Origin: Anseranas semipalmata
Taxonomy: Eukaryota > Chordata > Aves > Anseriformes > Anseranatidae
Direction: 5' to 3'
Assembly (NCBI GenBank): GCA_013399115.1
Contig: VXAA01004298.1
Location: 1,029,460-1,093,459, forward strand
DNA length: 64,000 bases
Of the stretch, positions 38,507 through 48,892 are shown piece after piece. The notes under the pieces were generated by a model. That model worked only from the letters and a program-made list of their open reading frames with translations. It was not told the origin of the DNA and searched no databases. Each line of letters begins with the position of its first letter. Positions within the stretch are counted from its first letter, which is position 1. Position numbers and translations under genes: made by a program.

Positions 38507-38973
38507 GTAAGCTTCATCGGCCATCCTTGCAACAGTCTCATAACAGAAAGTCAAAATAGGCTATAGGTAATGTTTAGCCTACAACCATTAGCCTACATGC
38601 AAGAGAAACTTTAAATATCCTTGTAACTTGTGATGCAGTGAGATCTAGGTATAAAACTGGCAGGTCTTGGATAGCTCTTTTGTTTATGAGAACCTGCTAA
38701 ATTGTCCAGAAAGTAATGGGGAGATGCAGCTGAACAAACAAACACATTTTGTCACTCCTTGTGCAAGAAGTTGGGTTTTTGAGCACTGATTAACAATGGC
38801 AGGGAGTATCTTAGACTCAGCACGCACACAAGGTATTTACAGCCGAGTCTATCTGAACACGGGAGACTACGGGAAAAGAAACCTTTAAAATTGCAAGGAA
38901 AGTATCTCTAGTTTGGTTACACCAACTGGCTAAATATGCACGTTTCTCACTAGCAAAACCTGCTTTGTGTCAG

Positions 38974-39189
38974 TTAAAAAGGGGGACAGTCTCTACTGGT
39001 GCAAAATGGGTTTGCCTCCAAGAGCCTCTGTTCCCTGTCTAGTCTTTTTAAAATTCCCAAAGACTGGTACTTCCAGGGATTTCAGCTTCCTCAGTACATT
39101 TCATTGGCTGAGATTGCCTGACGATGTTCAGATTAAATGTACACTTTCCTCCATCCCAGTCATTCTGTGCCTCAGTTCATGGCAAAAAA
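38974..39189 (+). CDS. probable exon of the main + gene, phase 1 to 1
   Basis: 216 bases: acceptor cctgctttgtgtcag, one open frame of 71 codons, donor caaaaaa|gtatgt. The product begins KKGDSLYWCKMGLPPRASVP, continues CLVFLKFPKTGTSRDF and ends PVILCLSSWQK. Open length and alternating hydrophobic pattern support coding. Exit phase 1 fits the exon at 41,180. Family unknown. Confidence 0.6.
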
Positions 39190-41179
39190 GTATGTATATT
39201 TATTTCAGCCATGTGCCACTGACATTGGGGATATTTGTAGTGGTGCGGGGGATGGATTATGACTTCCTGAAAATCTGCGTAGTTGGGTGGCAAGTACCCA
39301 CCTTTTGAGAGGGAGCCACTCTTCCGCAGAGGGTGCAGCTTCCTGGAGGAACCTCTCACTCCTCCATAGCCATCCAATGACTTCTAGCTACTGAGTGCGA
39401 GATGCTAAGGAAACTTGAGGAGATACATCTGGCAAAGCTCACCTAATTGCCTCTCTCTATAAATGACTCAAAATATTAGTCTGCATTACACACTGGAGAG
39501 CCCTGGAGGGACAAAGTCCCATGAAGAGGACAAGACAGCGGGGTTCCTACATTTAGCACGGAAGTGGGATAAAGGAAAACACAACAAGCATGATCTATGA
39601 ATAGCAGCAGCTGGTTTCTTAGACCTGATGCCAGCTCTATTTTTTTGTTCAATAAATCATATATTCATTTTGATTTTCCTAATTCTTTTAAAGTTTTTGT
39701 TGTTTGAAAAATAATCATTAATATATAGTGTACAAACATTGCTAGCTTGCTCAGTGGTATATAAGGAGCTTTGAAGGATATCAAGTCCTATCCCACAAAT
39801 ACTACCTTACACGATTCCCGCTACTAGTTTCATCTAATTCAAGGACAAGCAGCATGATTTTATTTTAGTAACCATCTTTACCTGGCCTGAATTTGAAACA
39901 CATACTCAGATTCACTCTAGTTCTGCAATGAAATTAGACATATTAGCTTAATAAAATAACCCTGTACTTAGCATTTTGTTTCCCGAAGCCCTAGACAAAA
40001 CTGTCAGAGCAAAACAATATGAAACAATCTTTTACTCTAGCTAAACTCCGTATGTCCCAGATAGGAATGGTAGCAGTTCAAAATCAAGAACCTTTCCATG
40101 CAGACAGTCTTGTTAACACACACAATTCAAGTCAGTGAATGCCCACTTAGTGCATTTTGCTGAAGCAGTTTTTGTGGCGGCTCTCTACACCATCAGCTTC
40201 ACTTCTGTCCCATTGCCTCCGACGGGGTAGGTGCAGAACAGAGCTGGCCTTGCGGTAGCCTCCATGGTCAGGCTGTTCCTCTGCTTTAAGTGCCATCTCA
40301 TATATATACAGCCTCAAATGTTTTTTTCATGTGAAAGGTCAGTAAGTAGACAAAGTCAATATGTAAGAATCCTGCTGTATTAGTATTGAATTTCTCTGCT
40401 GTATTTCTGTTTGAAATTCAAGTCAAGAGAGGAGCACCGATCCACGCTTTTCTTACCGTTCAGCTAAATTGCTGTAATGCATTACGCTGCTAAATCTGCT
40501 GAACTCTCAGGTGCGGCTGCATTTCAAGGCTGCAGAAAATTCACACATTAATAAGAATGCTTGCAGTGACCTGCTGCTCTCTGTAGAAGCGAGGAATCTC
40601 TTTGATATTCCTCACAGCCTTTAGAAGCCCATCGCCATTTATTTGTTACTTCAGTGCGCAAGCCTTTTTCTTTTCTTTTAACCTCTAGCCAACTGCACAA
40701 CTACTTTGCACATCCAAGCAGTCAGTAGCAAGGCACTACTGCTTACTCATTCCATACACCACTCACACTGTTTCACTTAGCCGGATGTAACAGCCTTCCT
40801 AGCTCCCAAACGAAGGTTGCAGGAGAGGGCTCTAGTAAGGAAGCATTTAGTACAGTCCCGACGCAGAGCAGAACACACCGAGCTAGCGGCACGTAGTGAC
40901 AGAACAGGGTGCAGAAAACCCCGAGCTAGTGCGACATGAGCCAGGAAGCTCGCACAGGCGAGCACAGCAGCAGCAGCAGCTCAGTGTGACAGCGTACAAA
41001 CACAACTGTACTGCACTGAATCCATTCTGGCTCCCCATTTCTCCAGCTGCAGTAGACAAGGATAAGAAATGGGGAGTTCGGCAGGGAGCCTTGGTCAGTG
41101 TGAAGCCAAGTGGTGCTGCAGCACTGGTGCTCACTGTCTTGTGCTTAGAGTGGTGACCCCTAGAGCAGCTTCCCTTCAG
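39190..41179. other. putative intron
   Basis: No repeat family recognised. A short CAG run lies at 40,966-40,980. Several minus-strand donor-like sites (for example at 40,456) have no open exon behind them. Confidence 0.4.
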
Positions 41180-41241
41180 CACAGCACTTCTCTGCTCAGG
41201 GACTTTGTCAGTCAGAGCCAGAATGGCTTCTGGAGTTCCAG
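41180..41241 (+). CDS. probable short exon, phase 1 to 0
   Basis: Two good acceptors lie close together (cagcttcccttcag at 41,179; cacttctctgctcag at 41,199), followed by the donor ttccag|gttagc. The upstream acceptor gives 62 bases that take phase 1 in and 0 out and read QHFSAQGLCQSEPEWLLEFQ. That bridges the 38,974 exon to the 43,562 exon. The downstream acceptor would give a 42-base, phase 0 alternative. Confidence 0.52.
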
Positions 41242-41489
41242 GTTAGCAAAGCAGAGACAAACTAGTTTCTGCTACATCCCATGAACAGAATGAAGATGAT
41301 TCATACATGCACATTTGCATGGAGTTCCAAGTAGGAGTAAGGGATGCCCCTATTATTTGCTACATGGAAAGCTGTGACTCTGTATTATCTTAATATGGCT
41401 GACACATGTTTCACTTCTGACCCCCAAGGTACACAGAAATTGCATACAACAACAGGAAAAAAGCAAAGCAGATGCATGTCATGATGGCT

Positions 41490-41730
41490 TGATGTTGCCT
41501 TTTGCCTAAAGCAATTTGATATAATTAGCCATCTCACAAGCAAAACCTTTTGATTTCATTTTTTCAGCCATTTAATATAAAAACTGTACACTGGCGTGGA
41601 TAGCTTGTCATTTTAATGCACTTTGATGTTTGCAAGCTTTGAAATATCATGTTCAAATTTGTATGCAAATTTGTGTTTCCAATTACATACTCATTAGCTC
41701 TTCTGGAACTTCATCTTAATATTCGCAAAA
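41490..41730. other. AT-rich block, possible conserved regulatory element
   Basis: Balanced AT-rich sequence without simple repeats, containing gtatgcaaatttg (octamer-like), several TTAAT/TAAT cores and tgtttgcaagctttg. Such texture is common in vertebrate non-coding enhancers, but conservation cannot be seen from one genome. Confidence 0.25.
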
Positions 41731-42309
41731 TGTTTATAGCTTCCTCTGTTGTTTTCCTGAATTGCTTTACAATGACACCCAATGTATGAAAAACAAATGA
41801 AGAAATCCATTAACACTCAGTAACTTTCTTAAACATCACATTTAATTTCTAAGGATGTTAATTTGTCACTTCAAAAGTTCAATTATCTATGCACACACCA
41901 TCTGATAGCATATTAAAAATCATAAGCAAATGGTTTTGCATCTATAGCATTTTCAGCCTCCAGAAATGCCCACCTCCATTACCTCCTCGCTTGAAAAGCC
42001 TATTGCATTTTTCACTGTCTTTAATGAATGTTTTGGTACACATGAAATACTAGTTCACATTCTTAGACAGTGAAATTGGTATTACTGCCTAGACGTCAAT
42101 GGAACAAAGTCAATTTACAGCAATTATGAATATTGGTAATTTTTGTTTATTTATCCACCAGCACTAAAAACATGAATAACATTTTAAACTCTAGAGAGAA
42201 GTAAAAACCTTGCTTTTAAAAAAAATACACTAATCCCCACTGCCAGAAAGATCGACTTTTGGATGAAACCTGGAGCTCACTGGAAAGTAAAATACAGAAC
42301 ACATAGAAT

Positions 42310-42570
42310 GAGAGGAAAGAAGGGCAGGGAGGGAGCACGAGGTCATTTGGGGCCTGGCACCACCCCGCCTGGGAGACATATGGATGGATGGCAGGGAAAC
42401 GTGCCCTGGCAGATGCTTGTCTAACCTGCTCCCACAGATCTCCCTTCCTAGAGACTTTACAGTTTCCCCAGGCTATCTGTCACTATCGGATTTCTCCTAA
42501 TGTCTACTTTATAAACATTATTTCTCTACATGATGTGTCAGAGCTCAAAACTACTAAATGTAACAGAGGA
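42310..42570 (-). mobile_element. old CR1 LINE 3' fragment
   Basis: Blocks gcttgtctaacctgctccca, agagactttacagtttcccc and ggatttctcctaatgtctac match the reverse complement of the old CR1 3' region, in the expected order. Heavily mutated. Confidence 0.7.
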
Positions 42571-43561
42571 AATCCCAAGCTGATAATGTGGCAGTGTCCT
42601 ATTTAAGGGGATGCAATTTGGAAGACGACTGCTGGAAATATGAACAATTAAGACTGAAACTTACTGTACCTGTATATGGAAAAGAAACTATGCAATACGA
42701 GCACAAGAGGCAGGACTTTCCTTGTTCCTTGCATTCAAAGGAATGACAAAGATGGAGGCCAACTCCATCAAAATAAAACCGCATCAGCTTTTACACCTAT
42801 TACATGTTTTTGATGTCAGCAAAGAGTATTATAAACAAACATTACATCAGCTCATACACGTCACTAATTCATCCTAGCAGGCCTGAAAACGTAACAAGCT
42901 TCTTAGCGCTAATAAATCTACAACAATATGTTAAGGGTTTTTTAATGACTTTAAATTAACGCTGATCTTCTTAATTAAACTTTTTTAATTAAGGAGTAAA
43001 TCTGTGCACGAAACAGATCAATTTATTCTAGCATGCCACCAGCATACAAGATAGATATTAGAGAAACACTAGCAATGCAGATCCGCATCTTGCTCCAACA
43101 GAGCCAGCTCTCTTCCTACAGGCAGACAGCAGTAACTGCAGTTCAGAGTGGGAGTAGGTCAGGTAAAATTTGTAGCATTATCTCACAGTCTGCCACTTGA
43201 AATGTGCAAGGCTCAGCAGAAATCTGAGTTACTTTTGAGAATCTTTAAAAATAAGATCTTGGAAATTTGTCTCTCACTCCGAAAGCAGTATCTTAAGTAA
43301 TTACCTAGAAGAGCAGGAACACAGTGAGAGTCCATAGGACGACTCTGTGAAATCACAAACAGAAATATTTAGCAGAGGTAACTTGAAAATAAAAGTAAAA
43401 GAATTTGAAAGTCTTCCTGGATTCCTCTTCAGCTTTTTCAGCATTTGGGGTACAGTGAAAGCAACTACACACAAGACTTATCACTGATTTCAAAATGAAG
43501 TGGAAGGAACAGAAACGCTTTTAACATTGTTATAAAGTACTACCAAAACCCATTATTTCAG

Positions 43562-43699
43562 AAGTGGATATTTGTGGGTAATAAAGTAAGAGATCTTATT
43601 TTACTACCTTTCTTTCCAACTGGTGAAGAGCATAAAGTTGCAGCAACTCTAGCTGCATGTGACAGCCATGAATTAGACATGGGGGTGGGCTTCATGCAG
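43562..43699 (+). CDS. exon of the main + gene, phase 0 to 0
   Basis: 138 bases between acceptor acccattatttcag and donor atgcag|gtactt. One frame is open for 46 codons: KWIFVGNKVRDLILLPFFPT, then GEEHKVAATLAACDSHEL and DMGVGFMQ. The composition is convincingly protein-like. It joins in phase to the 41,180 exon before it and the 45,580 exon after it. No named domain recognised. Confidence 0.72.
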
Positions 43700-44059
43700 G
43701 TACTTGCCTTCAGGGTCATCTGCCACCTCCTTACATCAAAGAGGAACCAAACATCGACCACAAATTCCCACCAGGCTGAGGCCACGTCGGCAGGACCAGA
43801 CCTCACCACGAGGTATCACTCCACAGCCTACCTGCAGAGAGCTGGCTGCCCGCTGGCATGTCTGCAGCACACCTGGAGTAGGGGCAAAAAGCCCAGCTTC
43901 TGAAAATCCAGCAAAGTTCTCATCTCCAATTTTACATAGAAAACCATATTCAGAATAAACAAAAGAAGGCCTCAGTATCAAACCAAATTTGTAAGCTACT
44001 CACCAGTGAATTCACTACATATCATCTGCAGCCCTCTGAACCCCAGCTTGTACTGGGGC

Positions 44060-44214
44060 ATAGGTTTACTCCTCCCCAGGTGCAGGGCTTGGCTGTTCCC
44101 TTTGCCGAACTTCAGGAGATTGCCATCAGCCCATCCCTCCAGTCTCTCCCGGTTCCTGCAAACAGCTCAACCAGGGGGTGCATCAGCCACTCCTCCCAGT
44201 TATCATCTGCAAAC
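44060..44214 (-). mobile_element. CR1 fragment, inverted 5' part
   Basis: Reverse complement of the CR1 RT C-terminal coding region: cctccccaggtgcagggctt, cttcaggagattgccatcag, cagccactcctcccagttat, ending catctgcaaac. On the minus strand it encodes a decayed version of the WADRNLMKFNKGKC segment. It abuts a + oriented CR1 3' tail at 44,215. Confidence 0.8.
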
Positions 44215-44253
44215 CCCCAGAGGTCCTTTCCAACCTCAAGCATTCTGCAACAT
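44215..44253 (+). mobile_element. CR1 3' tail, plus orientation
   Basis: ccccagaggtcctttccaac then ctcaagcattctgcaac is the + strand CR1 3' terminus. Together with the inverted fragment to its left it has the geometry of one insertion with 5' inversion. Confidence 0.7.
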
Positions 44254-45579
44254 TTACACATTACTTCTTCACAGATTACCAACGTGTTACAACCACATGA
44301 GGTGTGTCAGGTAAAACTGCACTTCACTCTACACGGACAGGTAACTGGGGAGCATGGCTCCAACACCACACCAACGCAGCATTTGTGATGGGGACGGCAC
44401 GTCAGAGGTAACTGGCATCGCTCAGGCCAGAAAGAAATGGAGGAAATAAATGACCACTTCGGAGCAGCAGCCAACTTGGATTACAACTGCGACTGTGCCG
44501 CCAGGGCACAGAAGCTTCTCTGCAATAGGTTTGAACTCACATCATCCAGAATTCTCCGATTTTCTTACCTTGATGATACTTGTTAGCTTTTTATTTATTC
44601 TGTTAAATAGAGGCAAGAAAAACTCATATATCCATTACTGTTTAATGGAGGAAAAATCCAAAGGGTTATTCATACAGTATTGACTTACACATACACAGTT
44701 TAGATGAGAATACATGTTGACAGTGCAGCATATCTATTTCTGCTGAAAAGAAACGGTCAGTAGAGTTAAAATAGCATCCAGTTGCATACGCTTTCCCAGA
44801 GACCAGAGTATTACTCAGAATTCTCTGCCATACCTTTTAATTCTGAACACAGCCAGGGCACCCAAGAAGGCAGTCCAGGTCTTGGACAAGAGGATGCTCA
44901 GAACCAAGACATGAGTGACATCCCCCACACCAGAACACAGCACACCCTCATTGCTATCTAATGTTCCTGCTCTCACTCATGCATAGGTCTTATATCATCA
45001 TAACCTTCTGGAAGACTGATTTACCTGTCCTACTGGAAGTTGCTTACTTGTCAGGATCTTGACAGATAATCGGCCACTAACCTTGTCTGAGAAGTTGTGT
45101 CATTCACACACAGTGACAATTTTTGCACTAAAAAAAAAAAAAAAAAGAGGTACATCCTTCCTGCTGCGTTAGTTAAAAGTGATCCACTTACTCATGAAAC
45201 TGAGCAAAACAATTCCAATAAAGGAATAATGCTGTTAAACCTTCACTGAAACCTCAACCCCAAGGTCAAAAATACTCTGATAACTGTCTAACAAAATTTA
45301 TGATGTTCCTCTTCCTAAGTACCTTTAACTAGTTCACAGGGACTCTAGACTTCTCCCCAGAGTCAGCGAGCTCTCCCAGTTGAATCTCACACTCCTCTGA
45401 GCATGCTATGGGTTTCTTTCTGCTCTTGCTGTTGGAGGAATGCCATGATAAAGTAACAAGTGAGTGAATCCTACAGCAGTGAGAAGTTACTAGAGCCATT
45501 TCCCTACACTTGATCGGTCTTTTCTCTCAGTTCCATTTAGAGCATTTCTCTTTCTTTTAAACTATCTGTCAGATTCCAG

Positions 45580-45809
45580 CCTCTCCTGGATCTTGACAAA
45601 CATTCAGAACCACTCCTGCCTTTGGTAGCACTGATTTATGAAGCCCTTATTGGGATAGACTTAATCTATCACAGGAATTGTTTTTTCCTCTCAGAAGTCA
45701 GTATAGCAGATGTGATAAAGCACCTGTATAATAGGCTTTCTACGCTGCCGCTGCCCGAGGATGTGGTTTACCACACTATTTGTGAATTATGGCTTCATTC
45801 TGAGCTTAA
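45580..45809 (+). CDS. exon of the main + gene, phase 0 to 2
   Basis: The largest internal exon: 230 bases, open for 76 codons, donor gcttaa|gtaagc. Reads PLLDLDKHSEPLLPLVALIY, EALIGIDLIYHRNCFFLSEV, SIADVIKHLYNRLSTLPLPE, ending ELWLHSEL. Regular leucine/isoleucine spacing suggests packed helices, as in helical-repeat scaffolds. Two acceptors exist (45,572 and 45,579); the second is chosen because it accepts phase 0 from the 43,562 exon. Exit phase 2 fits 48,044. Confidence 0.78.
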
Positions 45810-48043
45810 GTAAGCCTGGGCAGGGTGAATGAATTACAAAAGTGAATCGTGGAGATGACAAACACATGGAACACAGTGGCTCAAGCTCTCACTGAAAGGA
45901 ATGAATTGGTTTTTTGACAGCAGAAGGCAGAAGATGCTGCTTGTGTTAAGACTGTCAAAAGCAAATAATCCAGTACAGTAAAACACTAGAGGTGAGAAAA
46001 AAGACCATACTGCAATTATTTTTCCTCTTCCTACCCACTCAGGCAGGACTAGGACCACTTGTTTCTGGTTTTGTCCAGCTGCGTTTCCTTGCTTAGTCTC
46101 CAAACCACCTTGCCCATTAGAAGCTTACCAAAACTTGCTCGAATGAAAATTCAAGTGCAAAATTTGATCCTACACTGGATGCTGGATTGTTTGGCCAAAG
46201 ATGAAATGTGTGCCACTTGCCATATTTAAATATTCCAAGATTCAACGGCACATCAAAAATTTTTTCAAGATTGAATTGAATACATAGATTTAACATCAAC
46301 AAATGGTGTATGCATTGTCTCCATCAGTTTGCCTTCAACCCATGCTCTTCATAAGCAGAATGCTCATTTTAGGAAGACGTGCATCTTTGTCTCAGGTAGA
46401 AAAAGAGAAACACAGGGGAGGTTAATTTTTATATAGTTCATCAAATGAATTAACTTGAAATACTCCATCACCAAGGAGTGACCTACTTGTAGATTTAGAG
46501 TGCTGTTTGTAGTACACGAGTTGCAATGCAATCTTTCAACTGTAATATATTAAATACCATAATTGCTGTCCATTTTTTCAGTTATACCATTTATAAATAA
46601 GATGCCATTCATGACAGATTAATTTGTAAATCTTCCCCCAAACAAGAATTTTTTCAAAATATGCAAAACATACATTTGAGAACCATTCTTCTCCTTATCA
46701 AGGAGATTACTGTGGAGTTCTGTGTTCTCCTGTAGTTAAGACAAGATTACTGTGCATTGGAGAGCTTTCAATCAGCCACAAAGAATTGAAAAGTAAAGAT
46801 CTAACAGTTTGAAATATATCTAAATGAGGAATGCAAAACAAAGTGCAGCCAACTTCAACTGAAATGTCACATCACATAACTAATTTACACTCTGTAGGGG
46901 GAGAGGGAAGTTTTGTATTTATTATCTTCCTTACACCCTTGGCCTTGTGTCAATTCAGGCAAAAGCGACAACTGTGGTTCATTAAAAAGGCAGCATAGAT
47001 GTCAACTGCTTTCTATACAGTTTCTAAAACCCTTCATTCATTCAATTTAACAGTCATGGAATGAGACCCAGCAAGTTGGGGAAAAAAAATACAGCCTGAA
47101 AAAGGCACCTTTTGCAATTGTATACAATTTATTGAGTATCCCCATCTGTAATGATTACACTAAAAACTCAAGACTCCTTACAAGATTTTCTATTTATTAC
47201 AACCCTCTCATTAAGATTATATAAAATGATACAAAAATGCGTAATCTTTTCTGTGTGGCATAAAGCACATGAAAATGTGATAGAATAAGGAAACACAATA
47301 TATTTGGTATGTTTTAGAGAAACAACCAAAATGAGGTAGATTTGGTAGCTAAAAGCCTGGGGCAAAGTCAGATTCGTTAATATTTTCAGTTCATTTGCTT
47401 TGGAAGAACATAATTGGCTTGAATGAGATTCAAATATATCTGATCTTTTCCCCATTTAAAAAATAAAAATAAAATATGAGCTTAATTGGTGACTTATGCA
47501 CCATTTCATGGCTTATCAGACTCAATGGATAACAGGATTTTTTAAAAGCTTAAAACCTCATCTTAGCTTAGCTAATTGTTTTTTCAGATAAATATGTTAT
47601 TTTTAAGAAGTTGCTGCTAATACAACTACTTTTAGAATAACCTTTCCGAAGTACCTGAAGTGAGTGTATAAAACATGACACCACTGATGCTGGATCATTT
47701 TCTGGTTTTATTTTAGAATACCGTGACCTTTATTCAATGTGTTGTTAAGTTCCACTGTGGCTCAGTGTTTTGGCGTGGTTGAACAGAGGATGCACAGCAA
47801 TGATGCATGTCCCAGCTGGTTCTTTCTTAAGATAGGACTCTGTTTACCTCCACTGATGGATCTTGAAATCAATACAGGACTTTTCTATCAAGATGGAAGA
47901 GAAAGCATGTGAAAATCTCCCAGGCTGTGTGCTAGACTGTATAGGTTTATCAAGAGATGTACAGTGTGCCAGCAAGGAAAGAGAATAAAGTAACACACAA
48001 AAAAGAAACAATTTTCTTTGTATTTTTAACCTGTTTGTGCAAG
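45810..48043. other. intron
   Basis: About 2.2 kb. Holds an open minus frame at 46,117-46,302 that is not in phase with anything, an AG|GT zero-length junction at 46,395/46,396 after ctttgtctcag, and AT-rich repeat-free DNA around 46.85-47.56 kb. No transposon recognised. Confidence 0.45.
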
Positions 48044-48183
48044 GACCATTGGAAGTGCCCATTATACTTCTCAAGCAGAATCTTTCTTTCATTTGGTTAT
48101 GATATTTTTGTTCAGAGGGTTCAAAGGAACTTATGCATCTGCAGCAGTTCACTTCCACAGAAAGGAAGGCAATGTCTTTGAAA
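48044..48183 (+). CDS. exon of the main + gene, phase 2 to 1
   Basis: A long pyrimidine tract (ttttctttgtatttttaacctgtttgtgcaag) precedes 140 bases open in the required frame: TIGSAHYTSQAESFFHLVMI, FLFRGFKGTYASAAVHFHRK, EGNVFE. The donor gaaa|gtaaaa runs straight into an A-rich and (AT)n tract, which may make it weak. The split codon AA+G gives Lys at the junction with the 45,580 exon. Confidence 0.74.
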
Positions 48184-48194
48184 GTAAAAAAAAA

Positions 48195-48211
48195 ATATAT
48201 ATATATATATA
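48195..48211. repeat. (AT)n microsatellite
   Basis: About eight AT units following an A-run, 12 bases past the splice donor of the preceding exon. Confidence 0.95.
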
Positions 48212-48790
48212 AGAATAATAAAATAATAATCAACCTCATAATACCTTTGAAGTTTTTCCTCTGCCCAACTATTCAAAGTTGTTGGCAGTGGAGAGGAGGA
48301 TTTCCTGGTAGGAAGCTCTGTGTATCCTGGTAATACACAGGACATTAGACTAGATGAAAACCTGACATTTGAGATGAAGAAGAAAGAATTTGGTTCTGTG
48401 GGAAACAAAGCGAATCCTAGTTTAGCCAAAGGCAAAGGCACTTGTAATCAAGTTAGGCCTGACTGAGCTAAGAGGGAAATACAAAGCCCAAAGCTTAGAT
48501 GAAGGTAAGCCCTTGGGTCCTTTTAGGGTTCTTCTCTGCATGGTAGCTTTGTACGAATAAGTAAACAATACGATGTTCTGAGAATGTCATTTGACAACAG
48601 GTATGTCACTTGACTGGACACAGCTTCTAGAGTAAAATCTCTTAGAGGAGACCACAATGCAAAATAAGTTCTTAAGAAAAATACATCAGTAAACTTCCTG
48701 TCTTATAAACACATAATTGCAAACAATATTCTGAAGTCTGTGGGAGCAGATGACCCTCCTTGAAAAGATATTTTGGGAAGGGCTGAATAG

Positions 48791-48892
48791 AGATGGTGTG
48801 GCTAAATCTGCTGCCATTAGAATACACGGAAGTTTTCCTTTCAACGTTGCTTAAATCTGGTCTAGAAAGCAAAGTAAAGCTGTCTAACAAAT
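48791..48892 (+). CDS. exon of the main + gene, phase 1 to 1
   Basis: 102 bases with an excellent donor (aaat|gtaagtat). In phase it reads MVWLNLLPLEYTEVFLSTLL, KSGLESKVKLSNK, again leucine-rich and helix-like. The acceptor (gaagggctgaatag) has a poor pyrimidine tract, the weakest point of the assignment. The split codon A+AG gives Lys. Confidence 0.66.

Larger units (their letters stand above)
41242..43561. other. intron with a CR1 relic and AT-rich possible conserved elements
   Basis: Contains the old CR1 fragment near 42.3 kb and two AT-rich blocks (41,490-41,730 and 42,895-43,040) dense in TAAT and ATGCAAAT-like sites. No exon fits between the flanking phases. Confidence 0.4.

Noticed and set aside
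45025..45086. 62-base minus-strand interval resembling the start of a C2 domain (GRLSVKILTSKQLP)
   Set aside because: Too short to support a domain call, and it lies about 500 bases from a much stronger + strand exon.
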